Source of the DNA: Pisolithus tinctorius
Lineage: Eukaryota > Basidiomycota > Agaricomycetes > Boletales > Pisolithaceae
Assembly (NCBI GenBank): GCA_024663395.1
Contig: JANFAH010000029.1
Location: 372,001 to 436,000, forward strand
Direction: 5' to 3'
DNA length: 64,000 nucleotides
The notes below the pieces were generated by a model that did not search any database, was not told the DNA's origin, and saw only the letters and a program-made list of their open reading frames with translations. Below are positions 1 through 15,396 of the stretch, in pieces. Each line of letters begins with the position of its first letter. The stretch's first letter is position 1. The translations under genes were made by a program, and so were the position numbers.

Positions 1-689
1 AGCGGGATATGGTTCGGGTTGACTGTTGTCGCTATGAGGGCGTCCCTGTATGGTGAGTGGCGAGGGGCAGGGGGAGATTGGGTCTTGATGTGGTCTTTTA
101 TTTCTTCTATCGTTGTTCTCAGCGTGTCCATGTTGATGGCCAGGTCTTGCACTTGATCTTCTAGATGCCTGAGGTTCGTGTTGTCGGGGGCGTTGTTGAC
201 TGTGTCGAACTTCTTGGCGAGGTCCTCACCCAGTGTTTCAAGATTCTTGCCTGTTTTCTCCAGGTTGTCGGCTGCCGACCAGATCTTTGCTACCTGCGGG
301 GTGATTGCCACTACGACCGAGGATTCTATCTTGCTGGATACTTCCTTGGCGACTGAGTCGGCTATGGCTGATGTCGCTAGTTCCCTGACTAGGTATGCGG
401 TGGCTCGTATGGCCGAACGTAGGGTGTTAGATACCCCTTTGGCCTGCGATATACAAAAGAGGGCGTGGGAGATGTGTTCAGGTGTCGCTGGCTCGCCCTG
501 GATGGTGTAGAACTGGTCCAGGTAGTACTTAGCTGTTTCTGCGTCCTTGACTTCTGCATCTGGGTCGTCGATGATGTCCTCGAGGGCGAATCCACTGCTT
601 CTCGTGTTCTTGCTGGGCTGTGTGGAGCCTGGCACTCGAGGTACTGGCGGGGGTCCTGATGTGGCGTGGGAGCTCGACCTCGAGGACAT
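1..689 (-). CDS. LINE (non-LTR retrotransposon) ORF1-type protein, N-terminal part, runs off the window
   Basis: Read on the minus strand from an ATG at 689, the frame is open without a stop to the window edge (about 229 codons), so this is the N-terminal part of a longer protein. It starts with a Ser/Pro-rich segment, then an acidic stretch (EDIIDDPDAEVKDAE), an alanine-rich helical region and predicted coiled-coil segments (for example NLEKTGKNLETLGEDL and a later TLRTTIEEIKDH). This architecture matches ORF1/gag-like proteins of agaricomycete Tad-like LINEs, which bind nucleic acid and normally carry zinc knuckles further downstream, outside this window. The lack of stops contrasts with the decayed Ty3-like gag at the other end and suggests a fairly young copy. 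The assignment is by family resemblance recalled by eye; no RT domain is visible in this stretch. Confidence 0.6.
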   Translation of the reverse strand, partial: MSSRSSSHATSGPPPVPRVPGSTQPSKNTRSSGFALEDIIDDPDAEVKDAETAKYYLDQFYTIQGEPATPEHISHALFCISQAKGVSNTLRSAIRATAYLVRELATSAIADSVAKEVSSKIESSVVVAITPQVAKIWSAADNLEKTGKNLETLGEDLAKKFDTVNNAPDNTNLRHLEDQVQDLAINMDTLRTTIEEIKDHIKTQSPPAPRHSPYRDALIATTVNPNHIP

Positions 690-904
690 GCGTCCTGTCG
701 AGGTCATAGGTCAGCGGGTGTAGTGAGGACTCACTGGGTGGTGTTTTCGAGGTGGAGCAGGTGTATGCTTAAGTCTTGTGGCTGGGGTCTAATAGACGCT
801 GCTATACGTCGCTTTTGCTTGCGACGGGCTCTGCTTTTCCCGCTGGTACTGCTAGGATTTCGGGGTCCTAGTCGGGGTGCCACGTGGAGCGGAGTCAAGA
901 AGCG
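690..904 (-). mobile_element. Putative LINE 5' leader and insertion junction
   Basis: This is the sequence between the LINE ORF1 start codon and the point (about 904) where similarity to the helicase begins. From 904 rightwards the sequence aligns with 19434 onward of the second helicase copy (shared start atg-c-a/g-gatgggttgttctgg); to its left there is no similarity. The simplest reading is a LINE 5' end inserted into, or rearranged against, the helicase gene. No target-site duplication can be tested because the 3' end lies outside the window. Confidence 0.45.
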
Positions 905-3900
905 TCATGCGGATGGGTTGTTCTGGGCCGGTGACACGGCTCAGACGATCTCAGCTGGATCTAGTTTTCGATTTGCGGACCTCAAAGCGTTCATTTATCG
1001 CACTGAGGTTAGTTCGTGCTCCGTTTCTTAATGGGGTAGATAGCATTACGGTCCATTTCCTCAGGCAGAAAGATATATGGGAATTGAGAAGTCCTCTGCA
1101 AAACCCGAAGTATTTGAGCTCGCCGTCAACTATCGCTCTCATGGTGGTATTGTCAATTGTGCCCAGTTAGTTGTGAAACTCATAACTGACTTCTGGCCGG
1201 AGTCGATTGACACGCTGCAGCCCGAGCGCGCTATGCTAGGTGGGCCAAAGCCTGTCTTTTTGATGAGACAAGGGGATGAGATCTTCCCATATGAGTCATT
1301 CTTTACTGGTCTTTGGTACGTGTGCTACATGGATAATGACTCTTCATATGCGCTGAGACTTCAGCATGTCGCAGGGGTAATCGGGAGCTCGGCGCTGAAC
1401 AATGTTGGCAATTTTCTTATATTGCCGTCTGTTGTCATGCTGATCTCGAAACCCTAGGCATCATTGTAAGAAATAGTGTCGTGCGTGACCAGATCAGGGA
1501 ACAATTCGGAGATATAGCCGTGATCCTGTACGATTGGCAATCAATCCTATCGAGCCTCTATGGACTGAAAGTGTTTAGGACGCTCCAGGAGAGCAAAGGG
1601 CTAGAATTTAATGAGGTTAGCATCTAAACAGCTTTCTGCTTCGCCGAAAACCTGACACCTGACTCGGTTTCTAGGTGTTTCTCTACAACTTCTTTGAGGA
1701 CTCTGCCGCCACATTGGCCCAATGGTGCCATGTCCAATGACATACAACAATCAAGCCACGACGTCACCATGTGATGTGAGAAAAAGTCCACCTTCCGTGT
1801 TATGTACCGAAGTATATATGCTCTCCTTAGTACGCAATCAGTATCGGTGCTAACAGACAGGCTAGTTGAAGAATCTCTACGTGGGTGTCACGCGAGCCCG
1901 CAAGAAACTGTATCTCTTGGACTGTTCTCCAAAAATTGAACCGATGAAGGTATGTACATCGTCCAGGTCCCTTCTCCCTTTATTAAAATAGCGAAGGAAA
2001 CTCTGGTCAAAGGGTGGTCTTATCGACGTTGCACTTCTGGGAACCAATGCTCTTGAATACGCGGAAGAGTCTACCCAAGAAACAGTGGGGCCGCATCTGC
2101 CTATAAACTATTCAATGCCGGGCAATTCCAAGAAGCGTTCGCTGCTTCGAACGCGCAAACCTGCCCATACAACTCCACATAGCGCAAGCGTACCGTCTCC
2201 GTCAGGTTGTGATGATGACCGTTCAAACGAGCATACGTCAGAAGGCGTTCCTTGCCGCCGCAGAGGCATTTGTTCAGTGCGCAGATGAGGCCTGCGGCAC
2301 CCAAAAAACTAGCTTCTACAGTGATGCGGCGAAATGTTATGCATCGGCTGACAGGCTCCTCGAGGCAGCGAAACTTTACATTGAAGCTGATGACTTGACC
2401 GCAAGCAGCTGGACAATACCGCAAGGCTGGTCGCTTTGACAAGATAGCGCAAATCCTCAATCGCCACCGTGATAAAATCACTAAAAGCTTCGGCGAGTTA
2501 CTTTTTGATTATGTTATGCACTATTCTCGTAATCATCTGAGGTTGGTTTTGTGATGGCTGGTCCAAACAACCATGTGACAAAGACTCTATAGACCAATGT
2601 CCCGTTGTTCTCATCAACGGAAGAAGAACTGAAATATCTGGAAGGAAAAGGTCTACATACGGTTCGCATCGATCTCTTGGCATCGTTAGGGAGGTTTCTC
2701 GAGGTGGCCGAGGTCAGTTCAGTAGCCTTAAACAGCCATGCAATGCTATCCGCACCCTCCTCGATCACCAAGACAACCAACCCGGCGCAATGCAACGTGT
2801 TGTAGACATTGCCCTGGACACTATGGCAGGAGTGTTCCTTTGACAAGCCGGTCCAGGACATCCTGAGGAACAAGCGATCCAATGCTCACAAAGTATTGGA
2901 TTGTATAAAAAATATCCCCCTTGTACGCTTGCAGATCTCCGATAGCGAACAAGTAGGTTCGATAAAACGCGTATACGTTCGAAGACTGACAGTATTCCCC
3001 AGATCCGCTTCTTCCGCGCGGTCCAGATATATCCCTTTTCTGAAGAAGTTTATCGACTTGGAGAGGAATTCTCTGATCGGGGTGAAGAGGCGATGGCGCT
3101 CATGCATTCAACGCTTTCTATTCGCAATTGCCAGCTCTTCACTCCGCCAGCGCGTCAGAATTTGATAATTTCCTGAAACGCTTTGAGAGATATGTTCGCC
3201 TTTTGGCTTCTGCCGCGTCCGGAAAGATACCTTTTCTCTCTACTAACCCTCAAGTGAGGAAGGTCTTTGGTATCGCTCCATCATCCAATCAGTGTTACTC
3301 AATCACGGAGGGGACATTCCTCTACAGGAAGTTCGCTCAAAATCAACAGCTGTCCGCACGGACATCGAGTTCCTGTTGAAAACCCATTTGAAACGATTTC
3401 TACACAAAAAAGTCACGGAGGAAAAATAACATGTCTATTACCTCTCAAGCTTTTGCCACACAGTGCCCATACTCCGTCTGCACGATCGGAGCCATTGCCG
3501 CGTGGCACGGTGCCATCAACAACACGAGCGGAGGATGGTGTTGAATGCGGTATCATACAATAACAAGGTCAACCTGCATCTGCAACAAATACGCATTTTA
3601 GATCTGATGTTTTCTGCTATGGAAGATTATCGAGACTGGCGTGCGAGGTTCATATTGTTGACCTTAGTCGATTGACATCGCTAACCCACCTCACTCAGCA
3701 TGACGGCCGCACTGCACCGCTTGTATGCAGTGCTATACCGCCCCATTTACCTCGAAGGTTCCATTGCCGATCTCGACTGGAACTCCATCCGCGATGCTGC
3801 AGGATGCACTAACATTACTCGGAAATGGATCCAGATGGCAATTGAATACCTGGAACCTGCTGACCAAAACGAATTATATCGACTACTTGATGAATGTCAT

Positions 3901-4997
3901 CCGTGTCACTTTTCTTCATACAGCGCTTGGTGGGGAGTGTCCGATGCAGGAATACGTCCTCACGCGAAAGCTGCCGCATTTCTTATAGTGAACAGGTCTT
4001 GACAGAGAGTGGGAATGATAACGTTCAGCAGATATAGTTGCGTTCTTTACCCAGATGGATTCAACCCGTGGAGTACAGGCTTTTCGGTAAGTTCAAATTT
4101 GTTAGTCATCCTCGTGCACTGCTAGGAAACTCAACCTTGCAGCTTCCTGTTACAGCTTGGCGTTGGAATGGAATTTGTCGGTTGTGTGCAATTTTGCAGA
4201 GGAGATTTGCAGTACATTTATCTCATCGTTACATCCTTCCGGAGACCCTTCTCCACTCCACGACCTCGTGATTCCTCGAAGATGGATAATGAATCCAAAT
4301 AAACTATCGTTTCCCCGAAGTATAATTCGGCGCTTCCTCTACTGCACGCGGTACCTAATGAATCTCCTCCGCTCTGGAAAAGCACATAGTGTGTCCTTTG
4401 CCTCCAAACTGTCGAACTGACTTCGTTTGACTTGGTGTACCAGTGAAATTTGACTTGCCCGTAAATGAAGAGTCGTTCGTGGATATCATGTTGGCTCGGA
4501 TGTACGCTTTTTACCCTATAGTATCAACGATGTTCAGTAAACTGACACATCCACTTAGGCGCCGCGTGCTCTGCATTTGTGTGTTTGCATGATCCATTCC
4601 AAGATATCCACTGACTTCACCTTTTCCAGTGGGGTACAACGTGTGCGACGTAGGACTCAGCAAGACGATTGCGGAGATTCTGTTGCTGCCACCGCTTGAA
4701 AGTGAATGATACAGCATGCGATTCATCCCCACAGATCCTGCGGTATGTCCACCATTTCGACGTCCGCAGTCCAGATTCTGAATCACTGCTGCATGCAGAC
4801 AGCTCGCCGATCTACGCGTAGAATACCTGAAGGAAATTCAAGCGTTACACCACGGCTCTGTCATTAAGGACCTGATCCACCTTGTACATAAGGATAGCCG
4901 ACATCCTACCCCTTCAATTTCCCCGCGGATTCCACAGCTCGTCTTTGGGAAAGTTGTAGATATCTCTCACCAAATGAACCGGGCCCCAGCGTTTTGA
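905..4997 (+). pseudogene. UvrD/TRANK1-like helicase, C-terminal half only, decayed (copy 1)
   Basis: Collinear with the second half of the helicase locus at 16208-23497. It begins inside the motif FWAGDTAQTISAGSSFRF, continues with VNYRSHGGIVNCAQ (motif IV region), ESKGLEF near 1590-1612 (motif V/VI region), then TPR-like helices, and ends with the same terminal residues (APAF or TPAF, then TGA) as copy 2. The ATPase half with Walker A and DEVQD is missing because the sequence is replaced at about 904 by LINE DNA. Frames change repeatedly between 1320 and 4300 beyond what introns explain: the TPR region around 2085-2480 is spread over several frames, whereas copy 2 reads in one. It is therefore a truncated, dead paralogue. 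Confidence 0.7.
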
Positions 4998-6443
4998 CCG
5001 GCTTTCGGCAGGTGTACGCTATAGCCAGACTCTGAGAGAAGAGACATATATATTTGGAGGAGAATCTATATTTGAAGCGGTCGCTCTCACTCTTTTGTAG
5101 AATATCAAGTCTCCGTAGTACTGTACTACACGATACATAGAGACGAGTTTAGTTATCAAAGGAGACATCGACAGAAATAGAGAGTCTAAATAATTGCCAG
5201 GGAGCTTATCCAATCTCGAGCAACAGGTGTCGAGGACTGGCACCTCGGTTAGTTCGGAGTTATTCAACAACTTGACTCCCATGATGGAAAGGATAGGGTA
5301 AATTACATACCAAAGCCCTGCGGGCGCCCCTGGATGCTCCATATGATGTTGGTAGTATGATACACAAAAGTGACGTTATGCATGGGCTCACAGTATGCGG
5401 GAAATTGGGTGCAATACGCATTAACCAACCATAATTGTTCGTGATAGGTTCTATGTTGGCTGGTAGATGATGTAGCTGGTGAGTGGTATGAAATATCATC
5501 ATGAGGACGGGCCGAGAATGGCATACGAGAAGTCATGGATGATATGGAGGAATATTGGTGGGACGCATAATGATGCAGACCACAGACCTGGCCCCTGAGT
5601 GTCCAAGTGCTGCACCTGCATTTACCGGAATTGTGCAAATGGGCAGCAGGTGGAAAGAACTTTGTATGAAGTCAGAAGGTACAAACTTATCATTGTCCGA
5701 CAATAAGTTGGAGATCGTGCCTTGATTGGGGGAACCGTCCGTACGAGACATGGCTGTGGTGCCACACAATTGCAGTCGCGCAGTACTTGTACTACAAACG
5801 ATACTTCGTACAAGCAAGTAATGATGCAAAGTTACTCATCTTTGTGGTCAGAATCACCAAGTAAACATGGTCTGTCGAAAACCATATCCACGCTTTTTGT
5901 TCAGCGACTGACCTTCCATCATTCACATCTAATTATGCAGCTCCATTGAACTAGTCTGCACGACGTTCCAAAGCGTGATGAGTGCAATGCCCCAGCATAA
6001 TGACTTGCCCCAAAAGCCTCAAGAACTGCACGTGACCGGGACCCTCCGTCCGGTATGATTGTTGCTCACAAAGAGTTTACAGACCTGGGCCTAACGGCAT
6101 CCAGGAATAATCTTCCAAGCCCCCTTTTTCACTGGTTTAAAACATTGTAGCTCGCTCTACAGACTACCAGTCATCTTGAGGTGTCGTCTCTCTGGACCCT
6201 TTCCTCTTTATACTGTCTATAACGACTGAAACGAACCCTAGCTGCCCTTTCCCGTCGTCCGGAGGTAGATTGGATACTCGAGTACCAGTAACTATTTTTC
6301 CTGCCCTGATTCAACTGTATTCTCACTTAGGATCCTCTCACCCAAGGCAGAAATAAAGCACAAAAGTTCGTCTCGTTACACTCTAAGTTCTACGCGTTGT
6401 TCCGAAAAAGTAGAGGCGATGGGCACAGTTGCATCGGCCCGCG
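4998..6443. other. Intergenic: helicase 3' flank, otherwise nothing recognised
   Basis: The first 130 bases align with the region just downstream of helicase copy 2 (23498 onward; shared ctatagccaga/ctatggtcaga and tgagagaagagaca/tgagagaagaaata), so the duplication of the helicase included its 3' flank. Beyond that there are only short overlapping minus-strand ORFs without recognisable domains. Confidence 0.5.
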
Positions 6444-7991
6444 ATGGACGAAGTCAATCTGGCACGTGCTGAACTAGCGTGACTGGAAAGTATCGAGCGG
6501 AGTCTTTCACACCAGATGTTGGCTGCACGCAGAGCCATAGAAGCCCAGAGAATCCGTATTGACAAGCTTATTAAGAAGCGGGACCCCCCCATTCACTGTC
6601 TTCCTGGCGAGCTCCTCGTACGGGTATTTGGCTTTGCGATGGTTCTTCCGGATGATACGGGGCCAAATGAACTTGCCATGATTGCTCATCTGAGGAGAAA
6701 ACTGGCTAGCGTCTCGTGAGACTGGAGGGACGTGGTCCTGAACACGCCCTCTCTCTGGCGTGATATCAGTCTGATATCACGACGAGACCATCGCATGTTG
6801 GTGTCTCAGTTGAAGAGAAGTCAAGGAGTGCTTCTCGATGTTACGATCGCAGGTAGGGCAGGTTACTTCGCTTTTTATGACATGCTGCCCTATCTCCTTC
6901 CGGCTACAAACTGCTGGCGTAGCCTCCACATCTATAAACTTCTTTTACCACAATTTCCGCGACATCATTCACGAGTTGACCCAGTTGGAGTACCCTTCTC
7001 TTGTAGGAATTTATATCGAGATGGTTTCCAGCTGGGAATTACCAGCTACTCCACAAAATCTCTTACGACGTACACCCGCTCTCAAGTATCTGACGCTCGG
7101 AAAATTCGTTCCAATCAATGGTTTTTCGATCGCCAGGCCTCTCAAGGCTCTTAACCTGATGTTTGGAGTGTGTGATATTCCACCGTCGTTTGCGTCGCAG
7201 ATCCCTATTGCCTCGTTAATTGCTCTCTCCCTCTGTGGCGATGCTCATGACTGGGTGCTTGAGCCGAACAGTATCCACTTCCCACTTCTTGAGAAACTCG
7301 TGCTCACCATCCCGCATCCTGGACCGTTTTTGGAGGTCATCACAGCACTAAAGCTTCAACACCTTGAGTTGGCCTTTGACTTCAAGGGTCGGGAGTGCCA
7401 GTGGGAAGCCTTTGATCGGTTTAGGTCGAAATTCGGCGGCGTCCACCATCTTAATCTTCAACTTATGACTGACGATTCAGGGGCATCCATCTCAGCAGAC
7501 GCACTTAATGGCGTGACATTTTGTCGGTCATTTCCTAGTACGCGCCATGCAGAGTTTTCGTGCCTGAAAGACTCCTTTTCCTCATTACGCCTATTCCCTT
7601 GCCCGGGAATTCTGTGGGGCCAAAAACTTCAATAGACAACTGGACGAGCCTCGAAAGATTGAAGATTTCAGTACATTTTCGAACCCTTGAAGAATTTGAT
7701 CCCCTCGCGCAATGGCTGGCAATGCGACAAGAGTTTGGCTTGCGAAGGCTGCAGGTCAACTTCAACTTCAAGTTTATGGGCCATCTAGGCAGCTCATGGG
7801 ATCCAACAGATTTTTCTATCCTTTGTAGTAAGTTACAACACTGCTGCGCTCCAGTATGTCTGCCGGTAGTACTGTTGTCGCTCCGTCAGGATTCTAATAT
7901 TGAAATACACATGAACACCACTTGGCTACCTTCCTGGAAGGTGCTTCGGGGTGAACACGGTGAGCGAACAAGAGGACCAAACGGACGGTGA
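6444..7991 (+). pseudogene. F-box protein (coiled coil, F-box, leucine-rich region), broken
   Basis: From the ATG at 6444 the frame gives an N-terminal coiled-coil segment (AARRAIEAQRIRIDKL), then an F-box-like motif (PIHCLPGELLVRVFGFAM at about 6588-6640) followed by DWRDVVLNTPSLWRDISL, the usual second half of agaricomycete F-box domains. A leucine-rich region follows (about 6990-7540; for example TPALKYLTLG and LEKLVLTIPHP). F-box proteins act as substrate adaptors of SCF ubiquitin ligases. The gene is interrupted by in-frame TGA codons at 6480-6482 and 6717-6719 and by at least one frame change near 6955. Both TGAs could come from CGA by C-to-T change. Its 3' limit is uncertain. Confidence 0.6.
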
Positions 7992-9349
7992 AAAACTGGG
8001 GGGATTCGTTTGTATACTACCTTGAGAAAGGAAACAAAGAAAAGAGACGGTCCGTACACCCACCAAAGAGTGTGACGATTGGTGGTGCGAGTTGGGCTTC
8101 CGCAGTTTACCCTTATTTTTTTAAAATCAGGGGAAAAACAGGTGGGAATGAATGTTTCGGTTACTAGTACTCGGAATTACCTTACCATAATACAACCTGG
8201 CTGGATCTGGCATGACTTACAAGGCCTATGCAATACCTTCAATGGCATCGCAGCAGCTAGCTAATCAGCAATGCTTTGAATTGGATAGGCTCGATACCCA
8301 TGAACGAGTATCGACCAACTGGTCTGCTGTGTCCTACCCACAGAATAAATCGAAGTTTCGTTGGTTCTGCCTCCTGATAGTATTGAATGCTAAAACACCG
8401 CATACTACAGATGGGCCTTGGGTGGTCCATGCGCCAGTTACAACATCCGTAGATACGACGGCGCTTATTATACACCCTCTATCCTCATTTACAGTGTTAC
8501 GAAATCATTGCGAGAAGTTGGCTCACTTTGATGTTATAGACATCAGTCTGGCAGTCGGATGAAATACTTGGGGGTTCACATACGGCTGCACGCGTACTTG
8601 AGAGCTGGACGCAAGATAACGGCGGACTTCAAACTGATACCAAGTTTAATATCATAGCGACGTCGAAAAAGCCGCGCTCCGTGGGACAGCTTGCGTTTGA
8701 TACAACTGACGCCAGTAACCTCAGAACATAGTACGGTCGCGGGCGCAGGCGCGATGTCAACGTGTTTTTTGACCTGCGTGGCTCTCATGCAATCCGTTTT
8801 GGATGATGACAAAGCAAGGCTACTTTCTGTGCCATTCGTCAAGAAAGGGGTTTGTTTCCACTTCTGCACTGGCGCATTCCAGCAGAAGAGGTAACGCAGC
8901 AAATGTAAAATCGCCGAGGACCACCGTTGGGCGATAGCAATAAACAGCTTTGGGAAGTGACCAAAAAGTCGCATGAGTGCTCGGAAAAACCATGTTGGAA
9001 GAAAGGGAGCTTGACCTCGGATACATACCGGTGATAACACCCACGTACACAGTGACGCTTCGGCGGCTTTGTATCGAATAACGTTCGTGGTTGCCGGATA
9101 GGAGCAGAACTTCTTCTGTATCCCAAGTCCCGAACTGCCCGACTAGCACCAAACCCGTTCCACGGCGGCACCGTGCTAAGCCAGCCTTAACGGGACTCGT
9201 GGAACAGTCCTATCGGTGAAACGCGAATGCGCGCCGGTGTCAGTAGGATTAGTTTCGTGTTGATGAAGAACCACACATCATTATGTAATCACTCAGCATG
9301 GAAAGCCGGACAGTGACCGGACCGGTGACTGTCCAGCTTGCCATCGATC
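7992..9349. other. Intergenic, no recognised gene
   Basis: Overlapping ORFs of up to 154 codons on the minus strand (8576-9171) show no domain or motif I recognise, and three frames are equally open, which argues against coding. I see no RNA gene here. Confidence 0.4.
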
Positions 9350-9542
9350 CAAAAGTACGACCAACTTTACCAGGCCATCTATCGACGGAGACGTGTCTGA
9401 TGACCAAAATAACACGTCCATTGCATTGATGGGATATGCCTGGCATTATTCAGGGCCACTGGCCTCGTCAGCAGTGAGTAAGGACGCATCAAAACCCATC
9501 GACCATGCATTCGCCATGCTTTCTAGTTGGCCCAATTTGTAA

Positions 9543-12304
<2,762 letters not shown>

Positions 12305-13253
12305 TTTGATGTATTGGGCTGTTATAGGTGTTGTGTACTTTTGGATGTTCCGTAGGCAACGATGATAATCTGTAAGGATATAAGTTCAAGAGGAGTGAGC
12401 ATAATCTGTGAATTTAGCCAGACCGCCAGGGCAACCTTCTGTCGTGCGTCCGAATGCGGTTCATAACATACAGAGGCGAAAGAAAGAAAAAATATCACAA
12501 CCTAGTACGACGATGAGGCATACCTGCAGAAAGGCAAAAGGTCAGAACTGGAGAGATAGACAGCAACGACAGGGACTCCTCGCCCCGCCCCGGTGGGAGA
12601 GATATAGTCCGCCAACGTAAATACAAAGAGGAAAATGAAGTGTGACTACATGTCAATTGAAGGTGTCAAAAGGATGATCAAAACAAGACAGTGCCTTGAC
12701 AGGTCGAGGCCAGGTCCACGCAGACGCAACGTTATTTTACGTTACGTGGTCCTGCTGAGTGACTCAGCACGCCCACCTGTTCGACCATGCCAGAAGTTCT
12801 GCGCTGAACTCATGCATTGTGCGAATACTTACCCTCGTGCGATGTGGACCAAATTGTCGACGTTCAATGCGTTGCACCTCCGTCGGGCCATTTCGGATCT
12901 TAGTGTGGATGGCAATTCCTGGACGCGCTCGAATTCGCTAATGCTGTTCGTGTGTTCATCGAGGCGCAAAAGAGAAAAACGGTGGGACTCCGCATGATAC
13001 GGAATGGCAAGGACTTCGACTGTTATTGAGAACCACGCTGGCGAGATGTCGTGTATCAGGTCGGCTTTCTCGAATGCCGCGTCTTTGCTTTTTCCAGGTC
13101 GCCGGAACTCCACTCTACCCTGCTCCGCTTCAATCAATTTCATACGATAAGACAGCTGGGGATTGATCCTGTCGTCTTGGGGATTGTAATGCTCGTATTT
13201 TCCCACCAGCTGTCGTTCGTTGTCAATGTCAAGTTGTGAAAACTTCAAGCGAT
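12305..13253 (+). other. Conserved spacer between FMO and GT90, function unknown
   Basis: The parts at 12305-12400 and about 12735-13253 have a clear inverted counterpart in arm B (53729-54382). About 300 bases (roughly 12420-12730, purine-rich, with gaaagaaagaaaaaat) are absent from arm B. Short conserved peptides such as GIDPVVLGI and RKTVGLR occur in both arms, but frames are interrupted in both, so I cannot define a gene. Confidence 0.4.
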
Positions 13254-15396
13254 ATGGTCAAGTGGACGAGAGGTCGACTTGCAAAGTACACTGTGACTGT
13301 CGTGTGCTGCGCCGTCACCGTTCTACTCACTGCATTCCCCACCTTGCTCGGAGGGTCAAATGCGTACTTGCAGGTGTTCTCCGTCGTCGATTTCTCTGCA
13401 CCGAAAGACCATGACGCATCCCCAGTTACTCACAACAGCAGACCCCTTTTCTCTCTGGAGGAGCACACGTACACAAGCGATGGCCTCCTAATCGTCAACT
13501 CCAATGGCCCACACCCAATTTTTGAGCTTATGCAAAATGCGGAGGCATCTTGGAACTCCAAGCTTGCACGTGCAAGTAAGACTCTGGCAGAGGCTGTCAC
13601 AGAGTATAAACAACGGTACAAGCGCGTACCTCCGCTGGGATTTGATAAGTGGTAAGAATGTGATAGATATATGGTCATCAGCTTCTGGCTGATGATTCTG
13701 TCTTTCTGCGTAGGTGGGAGTATGTGGTCGAGCACAATGTCCAACTCCCGGACGAGTACGACGAGATTTATCACGACCTCGAGCCGTATTGGGGACTTGA
13801 CCCGGTGGACCTCGCAAGATCGGTGGAGGAGCTAGGCACGCAGGACGATATCTTCACCGTTGTGAAAACCTCTTCGAACTCCGGGCTCGAGATCGTTAAC
13901 TTGACTGTTCACGAAAGTGATCGTACTTTGCGTGAGCGTGTCGAGGCGATCATCAATTTAACCGAGGAATTTGGTGCCGATCTCCCGCCTATGCGTATTC
14001 AATTGTCTGCTCGCGATAACCCTCGCATGCTTACAGATTGGAGGATCAGAGATATGGCTCTGAGTGCTGCTAGACACGGGACCAGTGAGTTGGTTTCCTG
14101 TTTGTCACAAAGATACACTTGAATGATCCGAACTCGACGACAACCACGACGTTTTTCAGCAATCCAACAGAGTCACTTGCTGCCTGTCACCAAGGACGGT
14201 TGGATACAAGCATGTCCTCCGGATTCTCCAGCGCGGCTCGATCCTCCAGTGCTTCCATCTGTCGATGGTTCCAACCCTGTGCTATTTAATATGTCAGCAT
14301 CCAAATCTTTTATTGTATCCCATCGCGCTGCCATGGATCCTTGCTATCATCCTGAGATCCTTGTCTCTCATGGACAGTTCCTCTCACATCGCCGAGGGCC
14401 GCTGCCACAACAGATGCTTGTCCCTTTGTTCTCTCACTGTGGTACACTCCTTCATCACGACATCCGTCCTCCAATACCCTATGGATGGACGTCCGGTGAC
14501 CACTCCGAAGTTCTCGGTGATGTGCCGTGGTCCGAAAAAGCTGATGAAAGACTTGATTGGAGGGGAAGTCCGACGGGTATGTATGCCTCGCCCGAAACAC
14601 TCTGGATGCATGCACACCGGCAGCGATTGGTGACGTTGACAAATGAGATTGAAGGGAACACCAGCGTTCTGCGTGTTCCTTCAGACGCGTCGAGTCCTGT
14701 CGGTGAACCTTTACAGTTGCGGATGGGAAGAATCAATCCAGCGTGGATGGATATAGCGTTTTCAGGGAAACCAATGGCGTGCGAAGAAGATGCTGGGACA
14801 TGTAAGTTGATGGAAGAGAAGTTTGAATTCCGGAAGATGCAAGGGAGAAAAGAGGAAGGGAGGTATAAGTTCATACTGGATGTAAGCTCTAATCGTCTTC
14901 GTATTTCATCCGACGTCGCACTGACCTCGCAATCGTCAGGTTGATGGTAACGGCTGGTCTGGTCGTTTCAAGAGGCTAGTCACCAGCAACGCTCTCATAT
15001 TCAAGATGTCCGTGTATCCCGAGTGGTGCGTGTGGTGGAGGAATGAACCATGGGGTTTTCGCAACAACTGATCGTCGACCAACTGGCAGGTACACATCTC
15101 GCATTGCCGAATGGGTGCATTATGTTCCCATCCAGGTCACCTACACTGATCTATACGATGTCGTCGCCTTTTTCCGCGACCACGACGAGCTGGCAGCGAA
15201 AATTGCAGGTGCAGGCAAGAATGGAGCCAACAATTCTGGAGAAAGGAAGATATGAGCGCATATCTGTATAGGTTAGTCCTGGGAATTTTTTTCTACGATC
15301 TCTTTCACATTGTGACCGCGATTTCTTTACAGATTGCTTTTAGAATATGCACGTGTGATGAGCGTTGATCGCGAGTCCATGTCGTATCACGGATGA
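13254..15396 (+). pseudogene. CAP10-type glycosyltransferase (family GT90), probably frameshifted
   Basis: The ATG at 13254 gives a short cytoplasmic N-terminus (MVKWTRGRLAKY) and one signal-anchor membrane segment (YTVTVVCCAVTVLLTAFPTL), as expected of a Golgi type II protein. The lumenal part carries the CAP10/GT90 signatures: MDPCYHPEILVSHGQFLSH (about 14333), LDWRGSPTGMYA (about 14550), FILDVDGNGWSGRFKRL (split by an intron near 14884-14940) and WVHYVPIQVTYTDLYD (about 15106). GT90 enzymes transfer sugars, such as xylose in Cryptococcus capsule synthesis. Splicing explains most frame changes, including the intron after PEW that restores YTSRIAEW. An extra base near 14180 and a missing G near 15217 do not fit splicing, so it is either a pseudogene or carries sequencing indels. 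It is absent from arm B. Confidence 0.7.

Noticed and set aside
8576..9171. Minus-strand ORFs of 110-154 codons as a gene
   Set aside because: Three overlapping frames are similarly open, with no motif and no recognisable splice structure.
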